From CAYOUV01 sp963790075 (lineage in GTDB: Bacteria; Chloroflexota; Anaerolineae; Anaerolineales; Villigracilaceae): a stretch of 64,000 nucleotides of DNA. Position 1 is the stretch's first letter; every line of letters starts with the position of its first letter. Where the stretch lies: assembly GCA_963790075.1 (NCBI GenBank), contig CAWBNG010000004.1:930001-994000 (forward strand). The letters run 5' to 3'. The position numbers were made by a program, and so were the translations under genes. The notes under the pieces were generated by a model. The model saw only the letters and a list, made by a program, of their open reading frames with translations, was not told where the DNA came from and did not search any database. Below, piece after piece: positions 24,214 through 31,903 of the stretch.

Positions 24214-26517
24214 GTGGAAGCCTACTGCATGAAATGTAAAACCAAACGTGAAATAATGGAACCAGAGGCAACTTTTAACGCAGCCAGTGCACCGGTGACC
24301 CGCGGTATCTGTCCGGTGTGCGGTACGAAGTTATATCGAACCGGTCGCACCCCCGAACATGAAGGCATGCAAGCACCCAAGAAAGTAATCAAACGGGACG
24401 GAAAGCTGGTGATCGTTGAATCGCCGGCCAAAGCGAAAACCGTTGGGCGTTTCCTGGGTAAGGGATATACGGTCAAGGCCTCGGTTGGTCATGTGCGGGA
24501 TCTGTTGCGCTCGCAGCTATCAGTGGATGTGGAGAATCATTTTACGCCGAAATACCGCGTACCTAATGAAAAGAAAGATGTTGTCAAAGAGCTTAAGAAA
24601 CTGGCTGGTAAAGTCGAAGAGGTTTATTTAGCCACCGACCCCGACCGGGAAGGCGAAGCCATTGCCTGGCATTTAATGGAAGCTGCTGCAATTGAACCCG
24701 ATATTGCCAAGCGGGTGGTCTTCCATGAAATTACAGAACCGGCCATCAAGGAAGCCTTTTCACACCCGCGTGAGATCAATATGGATTTGGTCAACGCCCA
24801 ACAGGCGCGCCGGGTGCTGGATCGTCTTGTTGGGTACAGTATCAGCCCGATCTTGTGGGAGAAGGTACGTAGTCGCCTGTCAGCGGGGAGGGTCCAATCG
24901 GTGGCGTTGCGGCTGATCGTTGAGCGTGAGCGTGAGATCGAGGCATTCGATCCGATCGAATACTGGTCCATCGGGGCTGAATTAAAGCCCGAGAGTCTAA
25001 AGTCCACCTTTGTGGCTAAATTAGCCAAAATCGATGAGAATGATCCCGAGCTCCCTGACGAAGAGACGGTTCTACCGATCCTAAGTGATATGGAGCAAGC
25101 CGCTTATACCATCAAAAAAGTCAAGCGTGGGGAACGCCGTCGAAAGCCGTCGGCGCCGTTTATCACTTCGACATTGCAACAGGAAGCCTCGCGTAAGCTG
25201 GGCTTTACCGCAAAACGCACTATGGCGCTGGCTCAACAACTATATGAGGGTCAGGATGTGGGCGATGGCGGTACAAGTGGTTTGATCACTTATATGCGAA
25301 CCGATTCGACCCATATCTCGGAGCTGGCTCAGAAAGAAGTGCGTGATTTTATCACCCAACGCTATGGTGCTGACTTCCTGCCATCTCAGCCGCCTCAGTA
25401 CAAAACGCGTGCTGTTGGCGCCCAGGAAGCCCACGAGGCTATCCGTCCGACTTCCGTCCTACGTGATCCCGAGATGGTCAAACCGCACTTAGAACCGGCA
25501 CAGTTCAAACTGTACCAACTTATCTGGCAGCGGTTCGTCGCTTCACAAATGGAAGCCGCGGTTTACGATACCCTGCAGGTAGAAGTTACCGGAAAAACCA
25601 GCGCGCATGAGTATCTGTTGCGTGCCTCTGGGTCCTCGGTGAAATTCGCAGGTTTCCTGGTTGTGTACGAGGAAGCGCGTGACGAAGATAAAATATCCGA
25701 AAGTGATGATGATGTGCGTATCCCATCCGGTTTGGTGGAAGGGCAAAAGCAGGAGTTAGTGCGCTTGATCCCTGAACAACATTTTACCCAGCCCCCTCCA
25801 CGGTTTACCGAGGCTTCGTTGGTGCAGACGTTGGAGGAAAACGGGATCGGACGTCCATCCACCTATGCCCCGACGCTTTCTACGATTCAGGCTCGAGGCT
25901 ATGTCCAGCGAATCGACAAACGCTTCGTCCCAACCGAGACGGGAATTCTGGTCAACGATTTGTTGATCCAGCATTTCCCAGATATCGTCGATCTCACTTT
26001 TACCGTCCGGATGGAAGACGATTTGGACAGGATTGCCTCCGGGAATGAGGATTGGGTGCGGGTGATAAGGGAGTTCTATGGCCCCTTCTCTCAGGAAGTT
26101 GAAAAAGCGCAAAAAGAAATGCCGGTTACCAAGTCCGAACCGGAGCCCATCGGACGGGCTTGCCCGAAATGTGGCCATGATCTGGTCATCAGGTACGGAC
26201 GATATGGCAAGTTCATTTCCTGTTCCGATTTCCCGCAATGCCGCCATACAGAACCCTGGTTGGAAAAAATCGGTGTGACCTGCCCGAAAGACAGCGGCGA
26301 TATTGTCGAACGAAAGACGCGTAAAGGACGTGTGTTTTACGGTTGTAACAATTATCCGGAATGTGATTTCACTTCCTGGAAGCGGCCATTGGCTCAACCC
26401 TGCCCCAAGTGTGGCGGATTGTTGGTTGTGTCCAATAAGCGCGAGACGCAGTGCACTGTATGTGAAGAAACATTTTTGATGGATGAAGTAGTTCCGGAAA
26501 CTGCCCAGGCAAATTAG
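24214..26517 (+). CDS. topA: DNA topoisomerase I with an N-terminal DUF5679 zinc ribbon
   Basis: 767 residues from GTG 24214, preceded by GGAG. Residues 1-45 form a four-cysteine ribbon (Cys5, Cys8, Cys33, Cys36) matching DUF5679, fused ahead of the enzyme. The Toprim domain starts at KLVIVESPAKAKTVGRFLG (about 64-82), with YLATDPDREGEAIAWHL downstream. The catalytic tyrosine is Tyr360 in ITYMRTDSTH. Three C-terminal zinc ribbons (CPKCGHDL..., CPKDSGD..., CPKCGGLL...) bind single-stranded DNA. The enzyme relaxes negative supercoils. The N-terminal ribbon is not part of the well-studied E. coli enzyme. Confidence 0.95.
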   Translation: MEAYCMKCKTKREIMEPEATFNAASAPVTRGICPVCGTKLYRTGRTPEHEGMQAPKKVIKRDGKLVIVESPAKAKTVGRFLGKGYTVKASVGHVRDLLRSQLSVDVENHFTPKYRVPNEKKDVVKELKKLAGKVEEVYLATDPDREGEAIAWHLMEAAAIEPDIAKRVVFHEITEPAIKEAFSHPREINMDLVNAQQARRVLDRLVGYSISPILWEKVRSRLSAGRVQSVALRLIVEREREIEAFDPIEYWSIGAELKPESLKSTFVAKLAKIDENDPELPDEETVLPILSDMEQAAYTIKKVKRGERRRKPSAPFITSTLQQEASRKLGFTAKRTMALAQQLYEGQDVGDGGTSGLITYMRTDSTHISELAQKEVRDFITQRYGADFLPSQPPQYKTRAVGAQEAHEAIRPTSVLRDPEMVKPHLEPAQFKLYQLIWQRFVASQMEAAVYDTLQVEVTGKTSAHEYLLRASGSSVKFAGFLVVYEEARDEDKISESDDDVRIPSGLVEGQKQELVRLIPEQHFTQPPPRFTEASLVQTLEENGIGRPSTYAPTLSTIQARGYVQRIDKRFVPTETGILVNDLLIQHFPDIVDLTFTVRMEDDLDRIASGNEDWVRVIREFYGPFSQEVEKAQKEMPVTKSEPEPIGRACPKCGHDLVIRYGRYGKFISCSDFPQCRHTEPWLEKIGVTCPKDSGDIVERKTRKGRVFYGCNNYPECDFTSWKRPLAQPCPKCGGLLVVSNKRETQCTVCEETFLMDEVVPETAQAN

Positions 26518-26520
26518 TGT

Positions 26521-26548
26521 TTGCTAATGTCACAGTATTTTGTATAAT
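26521..26548 (+). promoter_or_regulatory. Promoter with -35 TTGCTA and -10 TATAAT
   Basis: TTGCTA (26521-26526) and TATAAT (26543-26548) are separated by 16 bases, just after the topA stop codon. An ATG follows the -10 box after exactly six bases, so the transcript probably begins on a tiny open frame before the membrane protein gene. Confidence 0.65.
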
Positions 26549-26554
26549 TAATAG

Positions 26555-26590
26555 ATGAGCATTCACCACCATCGAAATTCAACTGGCTGA
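26555..26590 (+). CDS. Candidate leaderless 11-residue leader ORF
   Basis: The ATG lies six bases after TATAAT and opens a frame MSIHHHRNSTG followed by TGA. After it come GAGCA-TTC-TGCTC and CAGG-TT-CCTG hairpins and then the ribosome binding site of the next gene. Three successive histidine codons would fit a translational sensor, but nothing in the neighbouring genes concerns histidine. It may equally be a chance frame. Confidence 0.3.
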   Translation: MSIHHHRNSTG

Positions 26591-26641
26591 GAGCATTCTG
26601 CTCAGGTTCCTGAACAAGGAGCAATGAAAGGAGCATACAAC

Positions 26642-27634
26642 ATGGAAACAATATTACGCCAGCTCAGGAAGCCTCTGGGGGCAGCCCTTGTGGCCGGGTT
26701 TGCCGGTCTATTACTGGGTTTGTTATGGGCGTGGGTTCTTCAACCAGTAAAGTTAAAGGATGCGGATCCGTCTTATTTGAGCGCGACATACAAAGAGGAC
26801 TATATGCGCATGGCGATTGATTCGTATGGAGCGAATCCGGACCCGAATCTGGCCGTACAGCGCTTTGTAGCGCTTGGACCAGATGCGCCACAAATTTTGG
26901 AGAATATTCGCCTAAATCCGGAGAAACAAAATCCCGCATTGGTTGATAATTATTATCAGACCATCGAGTCCATTCCAGGTTTGCTCGATACTTCGGGCAC
27001 ACCACCCGCTGCTAGCTCAAACATCTTCCGCTATGCAATTATTGGGTTTGGCGTTATTCTCATCCTGGGAGTTGCTGGAGCGCTGATCTATTTCATGCGT
27101 CCAAGCAAGCGCACAGATGAGACCAGTCCGGCGATGCAAGCCCAGGAGTACAGCCGCCAGACAGAACGCACTGATTTCGAATCAATGGGTATCGCCTCGC
27201 CGATTACTCAAACCATGACAACTTATGTTTCGGGAGACGATTTGTATGACGAATCCTTTAGCATTGACTCACAAGCCGGGGAGTTCATGGGTGAGTACGG
27301 GGTGGGGATTTCGGAAACAATCGGAGTTGGTGAGCCCAAGAAAGTCACGGCACTTGAGATTTGGCTGTTTGATAAAAATGATATCAAGACAGCCACAAAG
27401 GTGCTGATGAGCGCGCATGCTTTCAACGATCCGGCAATTCGCCAGCGGCTTGAGGCAAAAGGCGAGTTGGTTTTGGTCGAACCACAAATGCAAGTTGTGC
27501 TGGAGACCGCTACCCTGCAGTTGATGGCCACAATCGCGGATGTGGAGTATGGCGACGGTCCACTTCCCCCTGACAGTTACTTTGAAAGGCTGACATTGGA
27601 ACTGGCAGTCTGGCCAAAAGACGAGCAGATTTGA
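26642..27634 (+). CDS. Membrane-anchored protein, third member of the GLxYxWxxxP family
   Basis: 330 residues from ATG 26642, which has AAGGAG eight bases upstream; ATG 26624 has its AGGAG too close. The first part (GFAGLLLGLLWAWVLQPVKL, then DPSYLSATYKEDYMRMAI) matches the two proteins at 17873-19063. A second membrane segment at about 130-152 (FRYAIIGFGVILILGVAGAL) is followed by a cytoplasmic or outer region with a C-terminal domain (KVTALEIWLFDKNDIKTATK...) that differs from those of its paralogues. It is a single gene between its own promoter and a strong terminator. Function unknown. Confidence 0.8.
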   Translation: METILRQLRKPLGAALVAGFAGLLLGLLWAWVLQPVKLKDADPSYLSATYKEDYMRMAIDSYGANPDPNLAVQRFVALGPDAPQILENIRLNPEKQNPALVDNYYQTIESIPGLLDTSGTPPAASSNIFRYAIIGFGVILILGVAGALIYFMRPSKRTDETSPAMQAQEYSRQTERTDFESMGIASPITQTMTTYVSGDDLYDESFSIDSQAGEFMGEYGVGISETIGVGEPKKVTALEIWLFDKNDIKTATKVLMSAHAFNDPAIRQRLEAKGELVLVEPQMQVVLETATLQLMATIADVEYGDGPLPPDSYFERLTLELAVWPKDEQI

Positions 27635-27640
27635 TCCAGA

Positions 27641-27673
27641 AAAAAACCGGCACCTTGAACGTGCCGGTTTTTT
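27641..27673. terminator. Bidirectional Rho-independent terminator
   Basis: AAAAAACCGGCAC and GTGCCGGTTTTTT arms form a 13-bp stem around a 7-base loop. It separates the plus-strand membrane protein gene from the convergent greA gene and can stop both. Confidence 0.95.
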
Positions 27674-27682
27674 GTATTTTGG

Positions 27683-28156
27683 TTATTCAATCTTGGTGAT
27701 TTTAAGTTCGATTTCCCCGGCCGGAGTCTTAACCTTGACAGTATCGCCAACCCTGTGATCGAGCAAGGCCTGCCCGATAGGGGATTCGTGCGAGATCTTT
27801 CCATTGCGAGGATCGGCTTCCTTCGCGCCAACCAGGTGATACGTTTCCGGGTCGAGGTCATCTTCCTGGATGGTGATATGGGCGCCAATCACAACTTTAT
27901 CCTTCTTTCCAGCGGATTCTTCGATGATGGTCGCGTTAGCCAGGATGTATTCCAGCTCTTGGATACGACCCTCGAGAAATGATTGATCCTCCTTGGCTTT
28001 CGCGTAGTCTGCGTTTTCGGAGAGATCTCCCATTTGAATAGCACTACGCAGACGTTGGGCTATTGCCAGGCGTTGTGGTCCTTTGAGATCTTGAAGTTCT
28101 TCTTTCAGGCGTTTTGCGCCATCAGCAGTTAAATAGGTCGATTGAGGTTGTGTCAT
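27683..28156 (-). CDS. greA: Transcription elongation factor GreA
   Basis: 157 residues, the usual length. The N-terminal coiled coil includes MGDLSENADYAKAKEDQSFL, which holds the acidic tip (Asp and Glu) that reaches into the secondary channel of RNA polymerase. The C-terminal FKBP-like domain ends with SPIGQALLDHRVGDTVKV. GreA triggers RNA cleavage to rescue backtracked polymerase. It lies 17 bases downstream of dgt, probably on the same mRNA, and ends at the bidirectional terminator. Confidence 0.97.
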   Translation of the reverse strand: MTQPQSTYLTADGAKRLKEELQDLKGPQRLAIAQRLRSAIQMGDLSENADYAKAKEDQSFLEGRIQELEYILANATIIEESAGKKDKVVIGAHITIQEDDLDPETYHLVGAKEADPRNGKISHESPIGQALLDHRVGDTVKVKTPAGEIELKITKIE

Positions 28157-28173
28157 GCTGCTCGCCTTTGCGT

Positions 28174-29325
28174 CTAAGGTTTTTCCGAGGGATTAAACAA
28201 TTTTTGGTGTTCTTCGATGGCATATCGGTCTGTCATACCGGCAATATAATCGCAGAGGGTGCGTTCCAGCCCACGGGTTGATATGAACTTCTGGACGTGA
28301 TCGGGCAGGATATCCGGCTCTTCGAGATAAGCTTGAAACATATCGGAAATTAACCGCTCTGCTTTGACAGCCATGCGCACCACGCGGTAATGCCGGTACA
28401 TGTTATTGTACAGGAAATCCTTGAGTTCCCGGTTACGGCGCTGCATATCTTCACTATAGCCGATCACGTTGTGAGAAAGCTTTTGCACATCGAGCGGAGA
28501 TTGGGCTCCAGAATCCTTAAGACGCTTATCGGTTGCCTGGATCACGTCGCTGACCAATTGCCCGATCAGGTGGCGGATCATGCGGTGCCGTTCAATTTCA
28601 TCCAAAGTCGGACCATGCCAATTGAAAGTTTCCGCCAGGATTTCCCAGAGAGCAATCCCTCCCAGCATTTGCGGGGTGATCATGCCGGAGCGCAGTCCGT
28701 CGTCCAGGTCATGGGCGGTATAGGCCAGTTCGTCAGCGATATTAGCGATTTGAGCCTCTAAAATCCCACGCAGGTCGGGGTTGAAATTACGGGCGTCAGA
28801 TATATCATATTCCGTCTCGTGCTTGACAATGCCCTCACGTACTTCCCAGGTCAGGTTCAGCCCGGGAAATTCCGGGTAACGCTGCTCCAGTTCGGTGACG
28901 ATGCGGAAGGATTGTTTGTTGTGTTCGAAGCCGCCATGATCTTTCATCAACCTGGCCAGGACTGTCTCACCGGAATGTCCAAAAGGTGGATGGCCGAGGT
29001 CATGGGACAAACAAATCGTCTCGATCAAATCCTCGTTGCCACCCAGGGCTCTGGCGATCGTGCGACCGATCTGTGCGACTTCCAGGGTATGGGTCAGGCG
29101 GGTGCGGTAGTAGTCACCTTCGTAATTAATGAAGACCTGGGTCTTGTACTCAAGGCGGCGAAAAGCTGTCGTGTGCAGAATACGATCGCGGTCGCGCTGG
29201 AAGGATGTGCGGTATTCCGGTTCGTTGTCCAGATACTCACGCCCTTTGGAGTCTTTACTACGCATCCCGTAGGGAGCTAGGCTTTGATCTTCAATTTCTT
29301 CTAGCTTTTGGCGGGTAAAAAACAT
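28174..29325 (-). CDS. dgt: Deoxyguanosinetriphosphate triphosphohydrolase-like protein
   Basis: 383 residues. The HD-domain metal site is visible: RLTHTLEVAQIGRTIARALG followed by ETICLSHDLGHPPFGHSGE (His-Asp pair) and, further on, NIADELAYTAHDLDDGL. The opening with RDRDRILHTTAFRRLEYKTQVF is the standard Dgt/dNTPase signature. Family members hydrolyse dNTPs to deoxynucleosides and triphosphate. The substrate range is not fixed by sequence. No strong ribosome binding site precedes the ATG. It is downstream of the tRNA-Leu gene on the same strand. Confidence 0.94.
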   Translation of the reverse strand: MFFTRQKLEEIEDQSLAPYGMRSKDSKGREYLDNEPEYRTSFQRDRDRILHTTAFRRLEYKTQVFINYEGDYYRTRLTHTLEVAQIGRTIARALGGNEDLIETICLSHDLGHPPFGHSGETVLARLMKDHGGFEHNKQSFRIVTELEQRYPEFPGLNLTWEVREGIVKHETEYDISDARNFNPDLRGILEAQIANIADELAYTAHDLDDGLRSGMITPQMLGGIALWEILAETFNWHGPTLDEIERHRMIRHLIGQLVSDVIQATDKRLKDSGAQSPLDVQKLSHNVIGYSEDMQRRNRELKDFLYNNMYRHYRVVRMAVKAERLISDMFQAYLEEPDILPDHVQKFISTRGLERTLCDYIAGMTDRYAIEEHQKLFNPSEKP

Positions 29326-29409
29326 ACTTTCTCACTTTCCTGACTTTGTATAGCTCCACAGACGATTAACGGGGGCTCAATGAGTTCCCGTCGTCACAGG
29401 AGATATCGA

Positions 29410-29493
29410 TGGGGCGAGTGGGGGTCGAACCCACAAGGTGTTTCCACCGGCGGATTTTAAGTCCGCTGCGTCTGCCGATTCCGCCATCGCCCC
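29410..29493 (-). tRNA. tRNA-Leu (anticodon UAA)
   Basis: The minus strand folds into a class II cloverleaf: acceptor GGGGCGA paired with TCGCCCC, a D arm, and anticodon stem GCGGA/TCCGC with loop CTTAAAA (anticodon TAA). A long variable arm follows, then a T arm with GGTTCGACC. The 84-nt length counts the discriminator A. The terminal CCA is not encoded. Confidence 0.97.
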
Positions 29494-29545
29494 GGATATA
29501 GCGTAATTCTACTCCATCTGGTATTTCCGTCAAGAAGGGTTTATA

Positions 29546-30310
29546 TTATTTCGAGATGCTTTCCAGGCGTGAGATGCCGCCCCGCTTCTCCAAAATTTTG
29601 TCTCGCCAATCTTTCAGAATGAAGGGAATATAAAGAATAAAACAGGTTGCCAGTCCGATCACTTCCAGCCACAAAATGTACCAGGGCCAGGGGGGTAATA
29701 GATCGAGCAAGCTGGCTGTTGGGGGTTTATGGGCGATAAATAGATAGTTGCTGCCAATCAACGTGTTGACCACAAAGACTACAGCCATGTAGATGTTGAT
29801 CAAAACTGCAACGCGCAGCAAGGATTTCCAGGTTGGCCGTAACCCCTCAACAGTTGTCATATATATTGCTGCGGTTACGATCAACCCGTGGGAAATGAAT
29901 GTTTGGAAAAAACGATAATGTGGGAATCCATAAATTCCCAGGTCCGGTGTCATCAGGGCTTGAATCCCCCCGCCGATGCCAAGAAAATACATGAACTCAT
30001 ATATGTACTGATTTTTCGTTATCAGCATCAGCGCTCCGGTCCAAACCAGGAGGCTGCAGAGGTGCAATGGCAGCATGGTCTGGATGTTCCACTGGCCAAT
30101 CGCGTAATTCCAGACATGCCATCCGATCTCGTTACACCACAGGATGATTGCCATCCCCCAGCGTATTTTCATGCGGGTTGATTCGCTTGCGCTCTTCAAG
30201 CGTAAAAGCAGCAGATTTAAAGTCAAAATCACAAACAGCGTGATTAGATGAGCAGTACCCAAAAACTGAAATGCTCCACCAGTAAAGTCTTTTCCAAAGA
30301 ACTGGCCCAT
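29546..30310 (-). CDS. TIGR02206/YwaF family integral membrane protein
   Basis: 254 residues with about six to seven hydrophobic segments. The sequence has LPLHLCSLLVWTGALMLIT, FMYFLGIGGGIQALMTPDLG and a central GLIVTAAIYM, which fit the TIGR02206 (YwaF-like) family. No catalytic motif is visible and no function is established. A TATAAA box lies on the minus strand about 30 bases upstream. The gene is separated from tRNA-Leu by 52 bases and is divergent from the universal stress protein gene. Confidence 0.8.
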   Translation of the reverse strand: MGQFFGKDFTGGAFQFLGTAHLITLFVILTLNLLLLRLKSASESTRMKIRWGMAIILWCNEIGWHVWNYAIGQWNIQTMLPLHLCSLLVWTGALMLITKNQYIYEFMYFLGIGGGIQALMTPDLGIYGFPHYRFFQTFISHGLIVTAAIYMTTVEGLRPTWKSLLRVAVLINIYMAVVFVVNTLIGSNYLFIAHKPPTASLLDLLPPWPWYILWLEVIGLATCFILYIPFILKDWRDKILEKRGGISRLESISK

Positions 30311-30451
30311 GTTCGTCTCCTCAGTTTGGCATTGCTCTAAGTTTATAGCAGGATGGTCGGCAAGTCAAAGGGAAATGTGGAAATTAAGATTCAAATTGTG
30401 ATACAGTAATTATGGGAGGGTCGCTGATTCGATTTAGTAAGGAGGTGGATT

Positions 30452-31348
30452 ATGAACGCAAAGAAAAAACCGCAACCATTCAAAATCCTGCTTGCAGACG
30501 ATGGTTCAGAACATGCTCGAGCCGCAATCGAATTGCTCGGAGAACTCCCGCTCTCTGATCAGAGCCGAGTGACAGCCTTGCGGATTTTTACCCCGATCCA
30601 ATCATCTTACGTGGCCATGATGGAAGCCGGCTTGGAAAAGACCAAATCTCTGCTGGAAGAGAAGGGGTTTGAGGCCGAAGCTGAGTTACTCTTGGGTTAC
30701 CCTGGGGAGAAGATCATCGAATATGCGTCGACCAACCGTCCTGACTTGATCGTGGTCGGCGCTAAAGGATTAAGAGCCACCCTCGGCATCCTGCTTGGAG
30801 GCGTGGCGCAGCAGGTCATCGAGTATGCCTGCTGTCCGGTGCTGGTCGTGCGTGCGCCGACCCGACCACTGCGCCAAATCCTGTGCGTGACCGACGGCTC
30901 CGAGCATAGCCAATCTACGCTGGAGTATCTGAGCAAATTCCCACTCCCAGCGCGTGCTACGATCACGGTCCTGCATGTTATACCACCTCCGCCTCTGTCG
31001 ATGCTGATTGAGCCTTATATGCTGGGAACCGAATATATCTATCCCGTTCGATCTCCCGAGGAAGAAGAGAAAGAGCTGGAAGCGCAGGAGCGAGAGGGCA
31101 AGGCTTTGCTTGCGCTTGATTTGAAAATCCTGTCCAAGCAAGGGATCGAGGCAACCGGGGTCCTGAAACGAGGCGATGCGGCCACGGAAATCATCGAGTA
31201 TGCCCGGACGAATGGTACGGATTTGATTGTGGCTGGCTCACGTGGGTTGAATCCGATAAAAAGCTGGCTGGTGGGCAGCGTCTCCCGCAAGCTGGTACAT
31301 TACTCGAACTGCTCTGTGTTGATCTTCAAAGCGCCGCAAGCTGAATAG
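30452..31348 (+). CDS. Universal stress protein with two Usp domains
   Basis: 298 residues holding two tandem Usp folds, at about 8-137 and 142-295. The second has the ATP-binding pattern G-x2-G-x9-G-S in GSRGLNPIKSWLVGSVS; the first has GAKGLRATLGILLGGVA, a variant of it. Tandem Usp proteins bind ATP or sense stress in the cytoplasm. AAGGAGG is placed well before the ATG. The nitroreductase and acyl-CoA dehydrogenase genes follow with short gaps (22 and 17 bases), suggesting one operon. Confidence 0.92.
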   Translation: MNAKKKPQPFKILLADDGSEHARAAIELLGELPLSDQSRVTALRIFTPIQSSYVAMMEAGLEKTKSLLEEKGFEAEAELLLGYPGEKIIEYASTNRPDLIVVGAKGLRATLGILLGGVAQQVIEYACCPVLVVRAPTRPLRQILCVTDGSEHSQSTLEYLSKFPLPARATITVLHVIPPPPLSMLIEPYMLGTEYIYPVRSPEEEEKELEAQEREGKALLALDLKILSKQGIEATGVLKRGDAATEIIEYARTNGTDLIVAGSRGLNPIKSWLVGSVSRKLVHYSNCSVLIFKAPQAE

Positions 31349-31370
31349 ATCATTAGGAGGAAATGACCAG

Positions 31371-31886
31371 ATGGAATTTTTCCAGGTCATCGAGACCCGG
31401 CACTCGATTCGTGCTTTTTCTGAGAAGCCGGTGGAAGAGAAAAAATTACGATCAATTCTGGAGACGATCAATCGCGCACCCTCGGCTGGCAATCTGCAAG
31501 CTTTCGAAGTCTACGTTGTGACAGCCGACCGGGATAAAGCGCGCCTAGCACGAGCAGCTTCTGACCAGGAATTTATCCGTCAAGCCTCGCTGGTACTGGT
31601 CTTTTGCGCGCATCCGGCTCGCTCTGCTGTACGTTACCTCCAACGAGGAGAAAAACTGTACGCTGTCCAGGACGCAACCATTGCCTGCACATTCGCCATG
31701 CTGGCTGCAACCGCGCTGGGATTGTCGTCGGTTTGGGTCGGCGCTTTTGATGAGCAAAAAGTAAGTCAAATCATCCGTTCGCCCAGTGGTCAGATTCCTG
31801 TGGTCATACTTCCGGTTGGGGAGGCGGCCGAGATTCCACGCGTTCGACCCCGGCGCAGCCTGGATGACTTAGTCCATCCTATATAA
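31371..31886 (+). CDS. Nitroreductase family FMN oxidoreductase
   Basis: 171 residues, at the short end for the family. TRHSIRAFSEKPVEEKKLRSIL and NRAPSAGNLQAFEVYVV provide the FMN phosphate-binding arginine and the PSAGNLQ loop. QDATIACTFAMLAATALGLSS matches the central helix of the nitroreductase fold. The protein probably transfers electrons from NAD(P)H to a nitro, quinone or flavin acceptor; the substrate cannot be named. It lies inside a three-gene unit with Usp and acyl-CoA dehydrogenase. Confidence 0.9.
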   Translation: MEFFQVIETRHSIRAFSEKPVEEKKLRSILETINRAPSAGNLQAFEVYVVTADRDKARLARAASDQEFIRQASLVLVFCAHPARSAVRYLQRGEKLYAVQDATIACTFAMLAATALGLSSVWVGAFDEQKVSQIIRSPSGQIPVVILPVGEAAEIPRVRPRRSLDDLVHPI

Positions 31887-31903
31887 ATAAGGAGATGGAA
31901 ATT

